Of a stretch of DNA of 21,219 bases, positions 1-10,002 are shown piece after piece. The DNA is taken from positions 1 to 21,219 of the forward strand of contig JBNGIS010012649.1 in the NCBI GenBank assembly GCA_049999725.1, written 5' to 3'. Position 1 is the stretch's first letter. Every line of letters starts with the position of its first letter. Below the pieces are notes generated by a model. The model did no database searches, was not told the DNA's origin, and worked only from the letters and a program-made list of their open reading frames with translations. Origin of the DNA: Haplomitrium mnioides. Lineage: Eukaryota > Marchantiophyta > Haplomitriopsida > Calobryales. The position numbers were made by a program, and so were the translations under genes.

Positions 1-495
1 CTCTTTGGACAACGGGATCTTCGGACACGGACTCTTCGGACGACAGAATCTTCGGATAATAGGCTCTGCGGACAACGGACTCTTCGGACAACGGGATCTT
101 CGAACCACGAACTCTTCGGACAACGGACTCTTCGGATAACGGGCTCTGCGGACAACGGACTCTTCGGACAATGGGATCTTCGGACACGGACTCTTCGGAC
201 GACGGACTCTTCGGATAACAGGATCTTCGGACCACGGACTCTTCGGACAACGGGATCTTCGGACACGGACTCTTTGGACGACGGACTCTTCGGATANNNN
301 NNNNNNNNNNNNNNNNNNNNNNNNNNNNNNNNNNNNNNNNNNNNNNNNNNNNNNNNNNNNNNNNNNNNNNNNNNNNNNNNNNNNNNNNNNNNNNNNGAAT
401 CTTCGGATAACGGGCTCTGCGGACAACGGACTCTTCGGACAACAGGATCTTCGGACACGGACCCTTTGGACGACGGACTCTTCGGATAACGGGCT
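1..495. repeat. 16-bp minisatellite in a five-unit higher-order repeat
   Basis: The sequence divides into 15-16 bp units of the type CTTCGGACAACGGACT. Successive units are not random. Five variants (ending gggat, a 15-bp cacggact, gacggact, gataacgggct, then ctgcggacaacggact) recur in fixed order. Order starts fall at 3, 82, 162 and 241, giving a 79-80 bp higher-order period. After the gap the phase resumes at the end of variant three (397-400) and stops cleanly at 495. Some frames are open through the array, but the reading is a repeat artefact and not a gene. The array probably continues to the left of the window. Confidence 0.93.
297..396. other. Assembly gap of exactly 100 N
   Basis: A run of 100 N interrupts the minisatellite. 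The round number suggests a scaffold gap of unknown true size. The left edge stops within the fourth variant and the right edge resumes at the end of the third. The minimum missing sequence is therefore about 66 bp plus any whole number of 79-80 bp higher-order units. Confidence 0.97.
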
Positions 496-928
496 AATCA
501 CTCCCCCGAACTCTCTCACGCATTCTGTTTTATCCTCTTTTTCTTTTCTTCTCTTCCGTTCCCCCCTTTGTTCGCCAGTCCGTGGTGCCTCTCTCCGTCG
601 CGAATCGCCAAAGACCTTGGTGTCTTGTGATCTGATTCTGCCAGGCCTTCCATCGCGAGTCTGACCGCGTTCAGAGAAATAGACAGGCTCTCTTCCAGGT
701 ATATCAAGAATTGCACTCGTAGCCTACTCCCGCATTGGATGTATCTGCCTCAATCTGTCACCACTTGGAATGTCAGCCGAATCCTTTTCTGCACCACCCA
801 AAATGGAAGATAGGCTACTCTTCCTCATCGCAGTAAGAGTCCCCCGTCAAGATTTCATCTCCTGGTGTTTCAGTGACTCTCTCAAAACATAGCCGCCCCT
901 CAACGAAGAATCAAGGACGCCCCATGGT

Positions 929-960
<32 letters not shown>

Positions 961-1221
961 CGACCTTCTCACGTACACCAGCGAAATTGTGTTAAATTTT
1001 TTTACTTCGCGAAGACTGCCGTCTCGAGGGACACAGTAATCAGTATAGACCAATTGGGAAGATCCACTGGAAACTCTCCCCGATGACTTTGACCACCTTC
1101 GCCTGCAGATCCGTGGCTCTTAACGAAGTGCCAAAATTGGCGCTGCTCTGGAACATCGTGACGGACCTCGGTGCCTCCCTGAGCGCGGCTACAGCATTGC
1201 AATTGTAGCAGCGCCTAAGCT
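496..1221. other. Intergenic stretch, pyrimidine-rich then low complexity
   Basis: From 500 to about 690 the plus strand is pyrimidine-rich and ends in a donor-like TTCCAG|gtatat. It could be an untranslated exon, but nothing downstream confirms this. A run of 29 T lies at 932-960. Between about 990 and 1208 one plus-strand frame is open to a TAG at 1206-1208, and a minus-strand frame is also open over 1002-1202. Neither resembles a family I recognise. I see no target-site duplication around the poly(T) that would mark a retroposed tail. Confidence 0.5.
932..960. repeat. Poly(T) tract, 29 nt
   Basis: Uninterrupted run of T between ggtgag and cgacc. Read on the minus strand it is a poly(A) run. 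No matching flanking duplication was found, so I call it simple sequence and not the tail of a retroposon. Confidence 0.9.
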
Positions 1222-1482
1222 ATGGCAGCCATCTCCTCTGCTCTTCTCTCTCTCTTGCTTCGTCGTACCCCCGGTCTCGCTACTGCACACCTTTCCCCTT
1301 CGCAACCTCTCTCTTTCAACCTTGTCCTTCCCCTGTCTTTAAAGCGGCGCGGTTCCCTAAAAAGAAACATCTCCATCCATCTTTGTCGTCAAGGCGGCGC
1401 GGTTCCCCAAAAAGAAACATCTCCATCAAGATCAAGAACCCCCCAGAGAGCGGGAACCTTTTCTTTTGTTAACGGACCCTAA
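1222..1482 (+). CDS. Doubtful ORF with organelle-targeting-like N terminus
   Basis: The 86-codon frame begins ATGGCAGCC, a common plant start context with G at -3 and GC after the ATG. Residues 1-40 are rich in Ala, Ser, Leu and Arg with no acidic residue, as in chloroplast or mitochondrial transit peptides. No mature domain follows. The second half crosses a 50-bp tandem duplication (1341-1427), and 50 is not a multiple of three, so the two repeat copies are read in different frames. That argues against selection on the protein. It could be the first exon of a lost gene or chance. The function is unknown. Confidence 0.2.
   Translation: MAAISSALLSLLLRRTPGLATAHLSPSQPLSFNLVLPLSLKRRGSLKRNISIHLCRQGGAVPQKETSPSRSRTPQRAGTFSFVNGP
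1341..1427. repeat. 50-bp direct tandem duplication, about 1.7 copies
   Basis: AAAGCGGCGCGGTTCCC at 1341 recurs as AAGGCGGCGCGGTTCCC at 1391. Similarity continues through aaaaagaaacatctccatc, giving a 50-bp period with two or three mismatches over the 37 bp shared. Confidence 0.85.
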
Positions 1483-2037
1483 CTCCCATGTGCGGGGATT
1501 TTTTCCTGTCCGTTGGATCCAATAGATCCGGTCCTTCTATTTTAATCCTGTTCTTCCTTCCCTCCTTGGCTTGGTAGCTTAGGTTTAGTTTTTTTTTTTT
1601 TTTTTTCAAAATTCCACAAACACAAACAAACATATATTTGCACATTACACAATACACACATACGCACACGAATCTTACGTACAACCTACGCCTTCTCTTC
1701 TTGTCTTCTTCCTGTTGAGCGTTTTTTTCTCCATTTTTCTCCATTCTGTTTGTCGACCTGGTTGGTACCTGTGATTCCAAAACAAGTGCTATTCCTACAA
1801 TTGTAATTTCTGAATCCTAAAGAAACTTTGCTGCTTTGAATATAATAAACTGTTTTTTAAACTAAATCCTATAAAAGTCTTGGTTGAATTTCTGAGAATC
1901 TTCCGTTTGGACAGTGTCCATTGTTTGCCGATTCCGCCATTTGCTTGCTTGCTTTCTTCATTTTCCTCGATTTCATCTTCCTTTGTCTCTCCTTGCATGC
2001 ATCTGTAGCTCCCATCCTGGACCCTAACAGCCAGCGT
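1483..2037. other. Non-coding stretch with poly(T) and AC-rich simple sequence
   Basis: Contains an 18-T run at 1589-1606 and an AC-rich low-complexity tract at about 1618-1672. At about 1505-1521 the string TCCTGTCCGTTGGATCC nearly matches the internal TCCTGTCTGTTGGATCC of the 155-bp repeat. A stray repeat fragment may lie here. No gene is supported. Confidence 0.5.
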
Positions 2038-3122
2038 GGCGGTCCACCTTCCCTGTTGAAAAAGGCGTCGGACGGCGCTCTGCGGAAGAAGTTCAACCTT
2101 AGACTCAGGAGTCCGAGGTATTTTGTAGACTTTCTTATCCGTTGGATCCTTCGGGTCAGAGCCGTGGTCAACCACGGACGCAAGTCAGCATGGCGGTCCA
2201 CCTTCCCTGTTGAAAACGGCGTTGGACGGCGCCCTGCGGAAGAAGGTCAACCTCGGACTCCTGAGTCCGAGGGATTCTGCAGACTTTCCTGTCTGTTGGA
2301 TCCTTCGAGTCAAAGCCGCAATCAACCATGGAACCCCAAGTCAGTACAGTGGTCCACCTTTTCTGTTGAAAGCATCGTCGGATGGCGCTCTATGGAACCA
2401 AGTCAATTGTGGGCCTAGAGGTTCTGCGGTTTCCTTCGGACTCCTTGTCCGAGGAATATTTCGAAATCTCACGTCATCAACTTCGGAGCTTCAGGTCAAC
2501 GCGGCGGTCCACCTTCCCTGTTGAAAGCGGTGTCGGACGGTGCCTTGCAGAACCAAGTCAATTGCGGGCCCAGAGGCTCCGCGATTTCCTTCGGACTCCA
2601 TGTCTAAGGAATATTTCGGAATCTCCTGTGGTCAACTTCGAAACCCCATGTCAACGTGGTTGTTCACCTTCTTTGTTGAAAGCGGCGTCAGATAATGCCA
2701 TGCGGAACCAATTCAACTGCGGGCCTAGAGGTTCCGCGGTTTCCTTCAGACTCCTTATTTGAGGAATATTCCGGAATCTCCCGTGGTCAACTTTGGAACC
2801 CCAGGTCAACGTGTTGGTCTAACTTCCGGGTTGAAGACGACGTCAGATGGTGGCTACAGAGGAAAAGTCAACCTTGAAACTCAGGGTCCGAGGGATCATT
2901 TAGACTCGTCAGTCCGTCAGATTCTTCGGACTTGGATTCGTGGTCAACTACGGATCAAGGTCAATGCGGCGGTCAAGCTTCCTGGTTGAAGATGGTGTTG
3001 GATGGCGGCTGCGGAAGAAAAGTCAATAGCAGACTCAGATCCGCGGGATTTTTCAGACTCGGTTCTACGGGATTCTTCACACTCGGTTCCGAGGGATTCT
3101 TCGGAAGATGCAATGAGGTAAG
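2038..3122 (+). repeat. 155-bp tandem repeat, seven copies in two subfamilies
   Basis: Copies start at 2038, 2192, 2348, 2503, 2658, 2813 and 2968, marked by ggcggtccaccttccctgtt or a degenerate form, so the period is 154-156 bp. Copies 1, 2, 6 and 7 carry the gcggaagaa..gtcaa type. Copies 3, 4 and 5 carry gaaccaagtcaattgcgggcc-type sequence in the middle. Many copies have a short dyad around tccgag/ctcgga, and all are rich in the CGGA word seen in the 1-495 array. Because 155 is not a multiple of three, open frames across the array switch frame from copy to copy and are not genes. Confidence 0.93.
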
Positions 3123-3306
3123 GAAGAAATGATCTCATTGAAGATTTATGTGAGGCGAGTGTACTCGTGAAGGGGGCTAGCAGGGGTGGAGGTGGACTGG
3201 AAGGGCGCCGAGAATCGCTAGGCGGGGAGCTCTAGAGACTCGAGCGATCCAGGTGAACGCATTCTTGCGGGTGGACTAGTAGTGGAGGTGAATCAATACA
3301 AGAAAT
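3123..3306. other. Short GC-richer stretch without a gene
   Basis: Purine-rich, relatively GC-rich unique sequence between the satellite and the decayed ORF. All frames contain stops. Nothing is recognised. Confidence 0.4.
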
Positions 3307-3309
3307 TGA

Positions 3310-3678
3310 AGGGGATCCTATTTGTCCAAAATTTGGGAGAGGCTGCCAAGTGGGATCTTGGAGTCATCTCAACATCATCTGTGCAGGAGCATCAAACCCA
3401 AAAACGCTCGGATTGTGCTCTGGTTTAATCTTTTGAGTGGAGCCAAGAAAAGAGTGGTTGCGTTAGTGCCCATGCACTGCGGAGAAGATCTGTTCAAGGT
3501 TCGGAGGTGGAGTGAGTAGCCAGCAGTCGAGAGGACTGTCTTCCAAAGGTGGAAGTTAAAGAAATCCTCTTCCGAGCTTGAGGAAGTAAATCCAAGGCTT
3601 CTCGCGAGGGAAGTTAAAAAACTATCTGGAAGAAGTGCGTGCATGGAGGATGGGAGGAAGATTGAGATTGTGGGTTGA
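3310..3678 (+). pseudogene. Decayed ORF of unknown family
   Basis: One plus-strand frame follows the TGA at 3307-3309 and runs to a TGA near 3678, broken only by a TAG at 3517-3519. The reading is basic and charged, with segments such as GEDLFKVRRWSE before the stop and ELEEVNPRLLAREVKKLSGR after it. This composition looks more like protein than like random DNA. There is no convincing ATG at the front. I do not recognise the family. It may be a gene or retroelement fragment with one nonsense mutation, or a chance frame in purine-rich DNA. Confidence 0.3.
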
Positions 3679-4210
3679 GGAAGGGAGGAGCCTACTGAGG
3701 AGGCCAGTCCTTGTGGTTCTATAAGGCATATGATTTTGGTGAAGTGTAATGCATTTGTGTATGAGTGTATTAGTTAGATTAGAGTTCTATTTGTATTCTA
3801 TAAGAAACATTTAGAACAAGGAGCATACAAGTATTCCATTTGCTTGAACCTTGGGACAACCCTGCGAAGAGGGAGTTAGGTCCCTTGACATTGTTCCGTG
3901 ATACTTGGGGTATTGTATTTTGCTCCCGATTTGTATACAAGGTGGTTGGGTCCAAATTTGAGGCCCCTGAATTATATTGCAGACTCCCACAGGAGTATCT
4001 TGGTCCATGTGTATGTGTGTGTTAGCATTGAGTGTGAATGAGAAAGAGTGCTGTTGGGGTGATTGTTGATATGTGAAATGGCTTGTAAGGAGAAGAAGAA
4101 TTCCTTAAAGCCTCAAAGAGATAACTTGCAAGAGGCCGTCTCACAAAAGAACCTATTTCCCATGTTTTGTCCTCCCCTACCTTCCAAGGCACATGTGAAG
4201 GTTAAAGCCT
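3679..4210. other. Intergenic stretch without a recognised gene
   Basis: AT-rich unique sequence with a short tgtatgtgtgtgt simple repeat at about 4009-4021. Short ORFs on both strands have no recognisable features. Confidence 0.5.
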
Positions 4211-4252
4211 GAAGGAGGGGAGTGACATAAATTTTTGGCGCTAGAAGGAGGG
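4211..4252 (+). other. Retroelement leader-like motif
   Basis: A purine tract (GAAGGAGGGGAG, 4211-4222) is followed by ataaATTTTTGGCGCtagaaggaggg. Plant Ty3/Gypsy elements commonly carry an ATTTTTGGCGC-type leader just after the primer-binding site. I see the motif but no primer-binding site complementary to a known tRNA and no paired LTR right beside it. The call is tentative. Confidence 0.3.
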
Positions 4253-4594
4253 CAAAAGGTTTGTAGAAAGCCTAAGACCAACCCAAGGCAAAGTTATCAC
4301 TTTGTGCACCAAGGACCCAAAGTCTTATTATGTAGGGGTGGAGAATTCCGACAAATAGAGCACCTTGCTGTGAGCCTGTTGAGGAGGAGAGTGACAATTT
4401 TGCATAACAAAATTGACTCTCGCTCTATCATGCTTGTTGAAATGGCCAAAAAAAATCCAAAAGACTCATCTACTTTTTGTTTTTAAGAAATAACCTCGTT
4501 TTTTTAATGTTTTTTTAATTCAAAAATCACAATTTTCTAAAAAAAAAGTTCATGTTTTGAGTAGCTTGTTACTAGTTCAAAGTAGCGGCTGTTC
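4253..4594. other. Short unexplained ORF and AT-rich DNA
   Basis: A basic frame of about 80 codons ends at 4486 (TTG start at 4235, no ATG of good context). It has no recognisable domain. The rest is A/T homopolymer-rich sequence leading into the shared 0.7-kb repeat. Confidence 0.3.
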
Positions 4595-5312
4595 TTAGAG
4601 TTCGACAAAGGTAACAAATTTCTTTTCTTTTGAAACCTTTGGTTAATCCATGCTCTTTTTTCTAGATTGAAAGCTTAGTTCTAGAGATGTTATGTTTTCT
4701 CAACTTAGTGCTAAAAGATATTTATTTTGTTAAGTTGTTTAGCAAACAAGATTTGAGTCAAATGATTCTTAGCAACTTGAGTTGTGAGAAGATCGCATGA
4801 AGTCTATTGTTTTTAGTTTGAATCCAAACCTTGCCTACAGTAAAATAAACCAAGGAAATGAATCTGATTGTTGGTGATGACCTTAGCCTTGCAATAAGTT
4901 TTTCTTTTGTTGCTTTAAATCAAGAGGCTTCTTTTTGCAAGAAAAACAATAGCAATAACCGTTTTTGTTGTTTCCAAGTCCTATGCAAATATAAGATTTG
5001 TTCTTGTTTCTTTTAAAACCAGCCACGACAACAGTCAAAGAAAGCCATGATATTGGTGTTGGTTCTTCGGTCCAATGCACGCATACGATTAGTTGTTGTC
5101 TCCACTCATCCTATACGCACATAGGATGTATTCTTGATTTTTTTTTTACTTTTTGGGAACAAAAATTCCAAGCTTCCTTTGAAACTATAGTTCTAGTTGG
5201 TGATCTTTTGTTAGCAAATATTGTTTTTCTCCTTTTAAAACTTTTGTTTATTTTAAGTCGAATAGATTTTCTTTTATTTAAATTACTTAAAGTTTATTTT
5301 AATCTTTTACAA
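4595..5312 (+). repeat. Dispersed ~0.7-kb repeat, copy 1 (LTR-like)
   Basis: This segment aligns colinearly and in the same orientation with 19987-20619. Shared landmarks in order are gagatgttatgttttctcaa, tgaccttagccttacaa-type sequence, ctttaaatcaagagcc-type sequence, cgacaacagtca, gccatgatattggtgttg and agttgttgtctccactcatc. The copies are clearly diverged, with indels of tens of bases. Near the end are palindrome-like elements such as CATCCTATACGCACATAGGATG (5107-5128), similar in design to the 24-bp minisatellite. ORF remnants follow this copy, whereas they precede the other copy. Confidence 0.8.
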
Positions 5313-5786
5313 ATTTTTCATTTCTACCAATCCAAACATTTTTTTAAGATGATTTGAATATTTTTAGCACCTAAGGTATCTTTTGAAGTTCCAACATTGA
5401 CATATGTTTTACTAAACTACTTTTTATGCCTTTCGTGCTTTGTGATGATGTAATCAAATATAATCGGCAATTGTTTCTTCATCATGACCAACAAATAAAA
5501 GAAAGAACAAAACTTGCAAACCATCAAAGAAAATGTTATGTCCATTTCACTCCCATTACTTGTAAATATCTCTTCTACCTTTTAATCTCTTTTTTTCTTG
5601 TTCCACTCCTTCTACTTCTTAATCTCTCTACTTCCTCTTCCAATGCTTCTACCTCTCGATCTCTCTTCTTCTTCTTCCACTTTTTCTACCTCTGATTCAT
5701 TCTTCCTATGCTTCTACTTCTTAATCCCTCTTCGGTTCAAAGGATGTATGATATTACCTTTTATCAACAATTCAAGTTTTAGTTGA
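5313..5786. other. AT-rich DNA with Ser-coding CT-rich tract
   Basis: A CT-rich tract at about 5570-5730 reads as Ser/Thr-rich or Phe-rich peptide depending on frame, with frame slips inside it. A plus-strand frame starting ATGCCTTTCGTG at 5426 leads into it. Together with the following ORF this may be the decayed front of a retroelement polyprotein, but homology cannot be shown from the sequence alone. Confidence 0.3.
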
Positions 5787-6209
5787 ATGATTCCAAGGCA
5801 AAGATTTGGAATAGATGAACTTTGGTTGCCTCCGGATGGTATTTGTAAACTCAAGTGCCCACCTGAAGTGGATAGAGAAATTTTGAGTTCAATGTTGATT
5901 CCTCTTAAGGCACATTCTGAAATTAAAAGATCTCAAAAGGAAGAAAGAGAAGTTGATACTGAGAAAGTGCTCTTTGCAATAAGAGACAACATAAGTGAGA
6001 ACTCCTATAAGTATTTTACAGATTCTTAGTTTACAAAATCTTTGAAACATTCAGGATTACAGATTCTCAATTTTACAAAAGACAAAAAAACCCTCAGTCT
6101 TGATATGTTTCAAAGAGATTCAATCACTATTATAAACATTGAGACAGATAAAGTAAATCTTGATGAATCTTCTGAAGCTGAATCTGAACAAGTCGAGACG
6201 AGTGACTAA
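5787..6209 (+). pseudogene. Decayed ORF, retroelement-like
   Basis: The frame opens at ATG 5787, directly preceded by a TGA. It has one internal stop (TAG 6027-6029) and continues in the same frame to TAA 6207-6209, 140 codons in all. The first part contains GIDELWLPPDG and a short Cys/Pro segment. The tail is strongly acidic (residues such as DESSEAESEQVE). It lies 475 bp downstream of the LTR-like repeat, in the same orientation, as the first coding region of an element would. I do not recognise the domain. A gag-like or pararetrovirus-like origin is an inference from context only. Confidence 0.4.
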
Positions 6210-6578
6210 AGTAATTTAAGAATTTTATTGTATATTGTGCATTTTCAATTATATTGTAATTTAAAATTATTATTTTATAAAGTATGTGAGAATGTGATGA
6301 AGTAATTTGTTGAATTTGTCTAGTACCTTGACTGTAGAAACCCATCTAAGAAAGAATAGAAAATGAAAAAGAAAAGTGAACTTCTATGCCAGCAAAGACT
6401 TCTTTGCTAATTTTTATAAAAACCAATACGTTTTGTTGAAAACCCATTTTGCGCAGCAAATTGAATCATGATGAACAAACTTAAATTGAATTGGGAGTGC
6501 AACAAGATTGAAACTTCAGCAAATAAATTTTTGTAAAGAAAATACTTTACTATGTACAAAAATTACATCACTTTGATA
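6210..6578. other. AT-rich spacer; 3' flank of gene copy A
   Basis: From about 6440 the sequence resembles 10490-10594, the 3' flank of copy B (both contain ttgaatTGtgatga..-type and gtgcaacaNgttgaaact-type strings). The duplicated unit therefore extends past the coding part. The remainder shows nothing recognisable. Confidence 0.5.
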
Positions 6579-9500
6579 CTACAGCTCTATCTCATTCATG
6601 ATGATATGTCTCATCTAAATCACATGGCTGAGAAGCTTCTTTATACTAGAGAGTCCTGCCGAGACTTTCCAGTCCCAAAAATGGCAATAGAATCATCAGT
6701 AGCACCTACAGTACCAGAAGGAACAAGTTCCTTGTGGTATGCATACACTATCGACGATTCGGTCACGTCGGATGGCAAAGAAACCATCGTCAAAACTCTC
6801 TAAGGAATGTAGATCTATCATATTCCATAGTGATGCAATTTTGCATCAGCTTCAAAGCATAGACAAGGCTTGTGTCGGACCTAAAGCAAAGATCTAAGAT
6901 CCAATATTGCTCTATTGATAAATGGTCAATAAAAAATTTATAAAGAGCTTGGGGCTTTTGATAAAAATTCATATGAGCATCATCTCCTAGATGTTCTAGT
7001 TTAGTCGATACCGTATTGCAACTAAACACACTCCGCATAAATTTCTGAGGACCACCACTTGTATTAGATGGCTGCAAATTGAAAAGCCCCATGCTCTTCT
7101 TTCCCTCCTTGGTCTAGTAGATGACAGTCTAGTTCTCGTGGGTGTGAGCAATTCTTGGACCATGGGAATGATGAATATTGTTTTTGTCCCTATAGTTAGA
7201 AAAACAAATAGATCAGACACTTGAAACAAAATGTAGGAAAACTAAACAAGGTAAACTAAAAAACCAAAGAAGAGCTTACCAGATGTTGTGGTTGATGGCA
7301 CAGCAAATCCCCAGAAGAGCATCCTTGACGATGCCAAATTGTTGCAAAGAATGTATTGTTACAAAACACCAAAAATCCAAAGTTGTGATTGCCACAAAAG
7401 AGGAAACCATGTCAAAAATGTCATCTCTAGAAAAAGGTTCAGAATCGTCGTGCTTACATTCTTTAAGATTGTAACCGTAAGGAATATCTGCATTTGCCAA
7501 AGTGAAGCATCTAGGTTTCACAAATCCCTTCAACTGATGACCATTTTCCTCCTTGTAGACTTGGTTATATGCCACATTAAGTCCATTAATGAAGGACAAT
7601 AAGTGCTTGTCTTTGTCTCTTAGAACTTTATCAGTGGGAAGGACAACACTATCATTTTGTTGCCTTGATTTTTACTCTTTAGATTTCTAGCAATAAAACA
7701 AAAAAGTAGAGGGTAGGAAACAAGTGTTGGGGTATGTTGTTGATCTTCTAGGGCTTCCTTGACCCTCGATCTTTTTTTCCCTTTGGTAGCTACTGTCAAT
7801 TTTGTGGCAAGCTGCCGTTCAAAAGTTTTGTCCCCATTCAGACAACAAAACAGAAAAAAAATTAAGAGGAGACAACAAGAAAAGGTTTAGACTTTAGAGA
7901 GAAAAGCAATTTGAGCAAAGAACTTGGAGTCCAAACAAAGATTGACTTTGAAGTCTATGCGCACATGGACATTGAAGTCCATGTGGACATGGAAGTCAAG
8001 AAGCTCTTGAACTTCTAGTCCATACGCGTATGGACTTCAATGTCTAAGCACATATGGACTTCAATGTCCAAGAGCGCAGGAACTTCAATGTCCTTAAGCA
8101 CTTGGACTCCAATGTCCATGCGTGCTTGGACTTCAAGTCCAAGCAAGCATGGACTTTAATGTTTATACATGCATGAACTTGTTGGTTCAAGTGCGAAGGG
8201 ACTAAAGAGTCTCTTGCAAGCCTGGACTAGAGAGTCTATACACGCATAGACTCAAAATCATATTTACTATAACAAAAGAGAATTTACAATAAATTCAATG
8301 CAACTCTAGACAAATAAACGTTAAGTAGAAAAACAAACTTACCAAAAGCTTTTCAAAACTAGAGTAAAGTGCAGCCATCTTTGACTCCTCGGTGTGGAGA
8401 GGGTGCTCCTCTCTTGCTTCTTCCAAAGAGCTGTAGTAAACTTTGGAGCATAGAGATTTCACCATGATTGCCAAAAATTTATGTCTCTCCAACCCGCGAA
8501 ACATTTCTTCAACTGAAAGCTCTCCATCTTCCATGCATTTCAAAAGTGATATTTTGACTTTGTTGGAAAGATCCTAAAGGGACCTCCAAGGTGTCCACTT
8601 CATGTCCTCCATTCTCTGTGATCTCTTGGCCTTCGGCTTCTAACCCTTCACTGTATTCTTCTCCTACATAAAAAAATGTTCTATTGTAAATCCCACAGCT
8701 CACTATTTTGGAGCGCCAGTTGGAACCAATTGTCTTGAGAAGTGATTGTCTTCTCAAAAGTGGACTTGGGCTTGATCTCCAAGATCTCCGACACTAATTC
8801 TCTTTTTAATTTCTAGGATGACACCATCCCACTCTCCATGAACCTCTGATGCCAATATTCAACCTTTTGAATTGAGGTCATTTTCAGCCTGTATCTCTGG
8901 TCATAAATGTCATCCATTACAAAATATAGGTCTTTGTTGGTGTAAGACCCACGTAAACATAACAATTGCAGAGCAAAAGCATCAAATTTTTTGTTTTGTA
9001 TTTTGTGATGAGAAGCTGCCTTGCTGCAGCCCTGTGATTGCCTTCTAGAATCTCATACCAATACTTGTAAAGGTTCCTTATATCAAACTTTGACTTATCC
9101 TTCAACCTGTACTTTGAGTCAGCAACAACAATAAAAAAAATTATGCGCATATTTGTTTGTGAGCATTCTTTGCACCAAAAGCTCAAAAAGTCTTCATCCA
9201 ATCTCCTAATCTAAAATGGCCCCCAATTGTCCATTCCAGGTTTTGGAAGATTTCAATTTTCCAGCCAAATTGTAGTCGTTTCTTCTTGGACTCTACATTG
9301 CTGGATTGCAGACTCCTTGATTTTATTTTTGTCTTCCTCAAACATTGTTTGAGGGTCCACTTGCTCACACTCTTGAAAGGTTTGCATCCCCTTATGCGAT
9401 TGCTTTTTTGCTCTTGATATTGGAGCTTGAATTGGCTCTGGCTCAGTTTCCTCTTTTGAGCTACTCGGTGTTGAAGATGATGGGGCCGCAGAAGAGGACC

Positions 9501-9655
9501 TTGTTGGAGATTAGGAGGGGATAGGCTCCTCTTCAATAGTTGGAGCTCATACATGCTTTTTCTTTGTGACAACATGTTTCTTGTTTTTCGATTCCTTGAT
9601 TGGCTCCACCGCCATTCTCTTCTTTAATAGCTGCTACCTTGAACCAGAAACCGCT
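6579..9655 (-). pseudogene. Decayed multi-exon gene, copy A (ParB-like domain)
   Basis: Minus-strand paralogue of 10595-14703, lacking the 5' exon seen there. Exon-like blocks: about 9655-8343 (donor TTG|gtaagt), 7834-7280 (donor CTG|gtaag) and 7199-6579 (acceptor ctatag). The large block has a Ser/Pro/Glu-rich linker followed by a conserved MDNWGPF segment. It then has an EILEGNHRAAARQLL stretch (GNHR codons at 9031-9042) and YVGLTP, the layout of a ParB/sulfiredoxin-type fold. Lesions include TGA and TAG stops just before and after MDNWGPF, a one-base deletion near 7690 relative to copy B, loss of the acceptor AG before 7834, two stops in the last exon, and an early stop near the C terminus. 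ParB-family proteins bind DNA or nucleotides, but this protein's role is unknown. Confidence 0.6.
7952..8255. repeat. 24-bp palindromic minisatellite in intron of copy A
   Basis: About 12 units of 24 bp, each a degenerate palindrome (agtccatgcgcgcatggact type) with a 4-nt spacer. The unit at 8017-8036 is a perfect 20-bp palindrome (AGTCCATACGCGTATGGACT). The array sits in the intron between 8342 and 7835 of copy A, the same intron that holds an array in copy B. Confidence 0.88.
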
Positions 9656-10002
9656 ACTCAATTTTTGTTTCACTTAGTAGTCGTAAATTTTATTTTTTGT
9701 GATTTTGTATTGAAAAACATCAATTTTACGTTTGTGATCTATTCTTCGCAAAGAAAATTGTTTCTTAGAAATACAAATTGTGTATTTTCCATTGAGATTA
9801 TATTTTAAAAATTTCTTTATAATAACACTAGAAAATAAGCATTTTGGTTATTGAAGAATTTTATTAAAACCTCACACTATTGTGAATACACTAAATTCAT
9901 CAAAAATAGAAAAACATATATCATTTTATGAAAACAAATTATAGGCAAATGTGGATGTCTAGTTGCGAATGGACTTTGAACTAGATTAGAAGAGTTGTAG
10001 CT
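9656..10002. other. AT-rich spacer between gene copies
   Basis: Here similarity to copy B stops and no counterpart of its first exon is found. The sequence is AT-rich with no supported gene. Confidence 0.5.

Noticed and set aside
274-489. ORF with repeated DDGLFG-type peptide
   Set aside because: It is a reading of the 16-bp minisatellite across the N gap, with no evidence of selection on the peptide.
932-960. Poly(A) tail of a minus-strand retroposon
   Set aside because: No target-site duplication and no recognisable element body adjacent to it.
1921-2989. Overlapping ORFs across the 155-bp array
   Set aside because: They are read through tandem repeats whose period is not a multiple of three, so each copy is read in a different frame.
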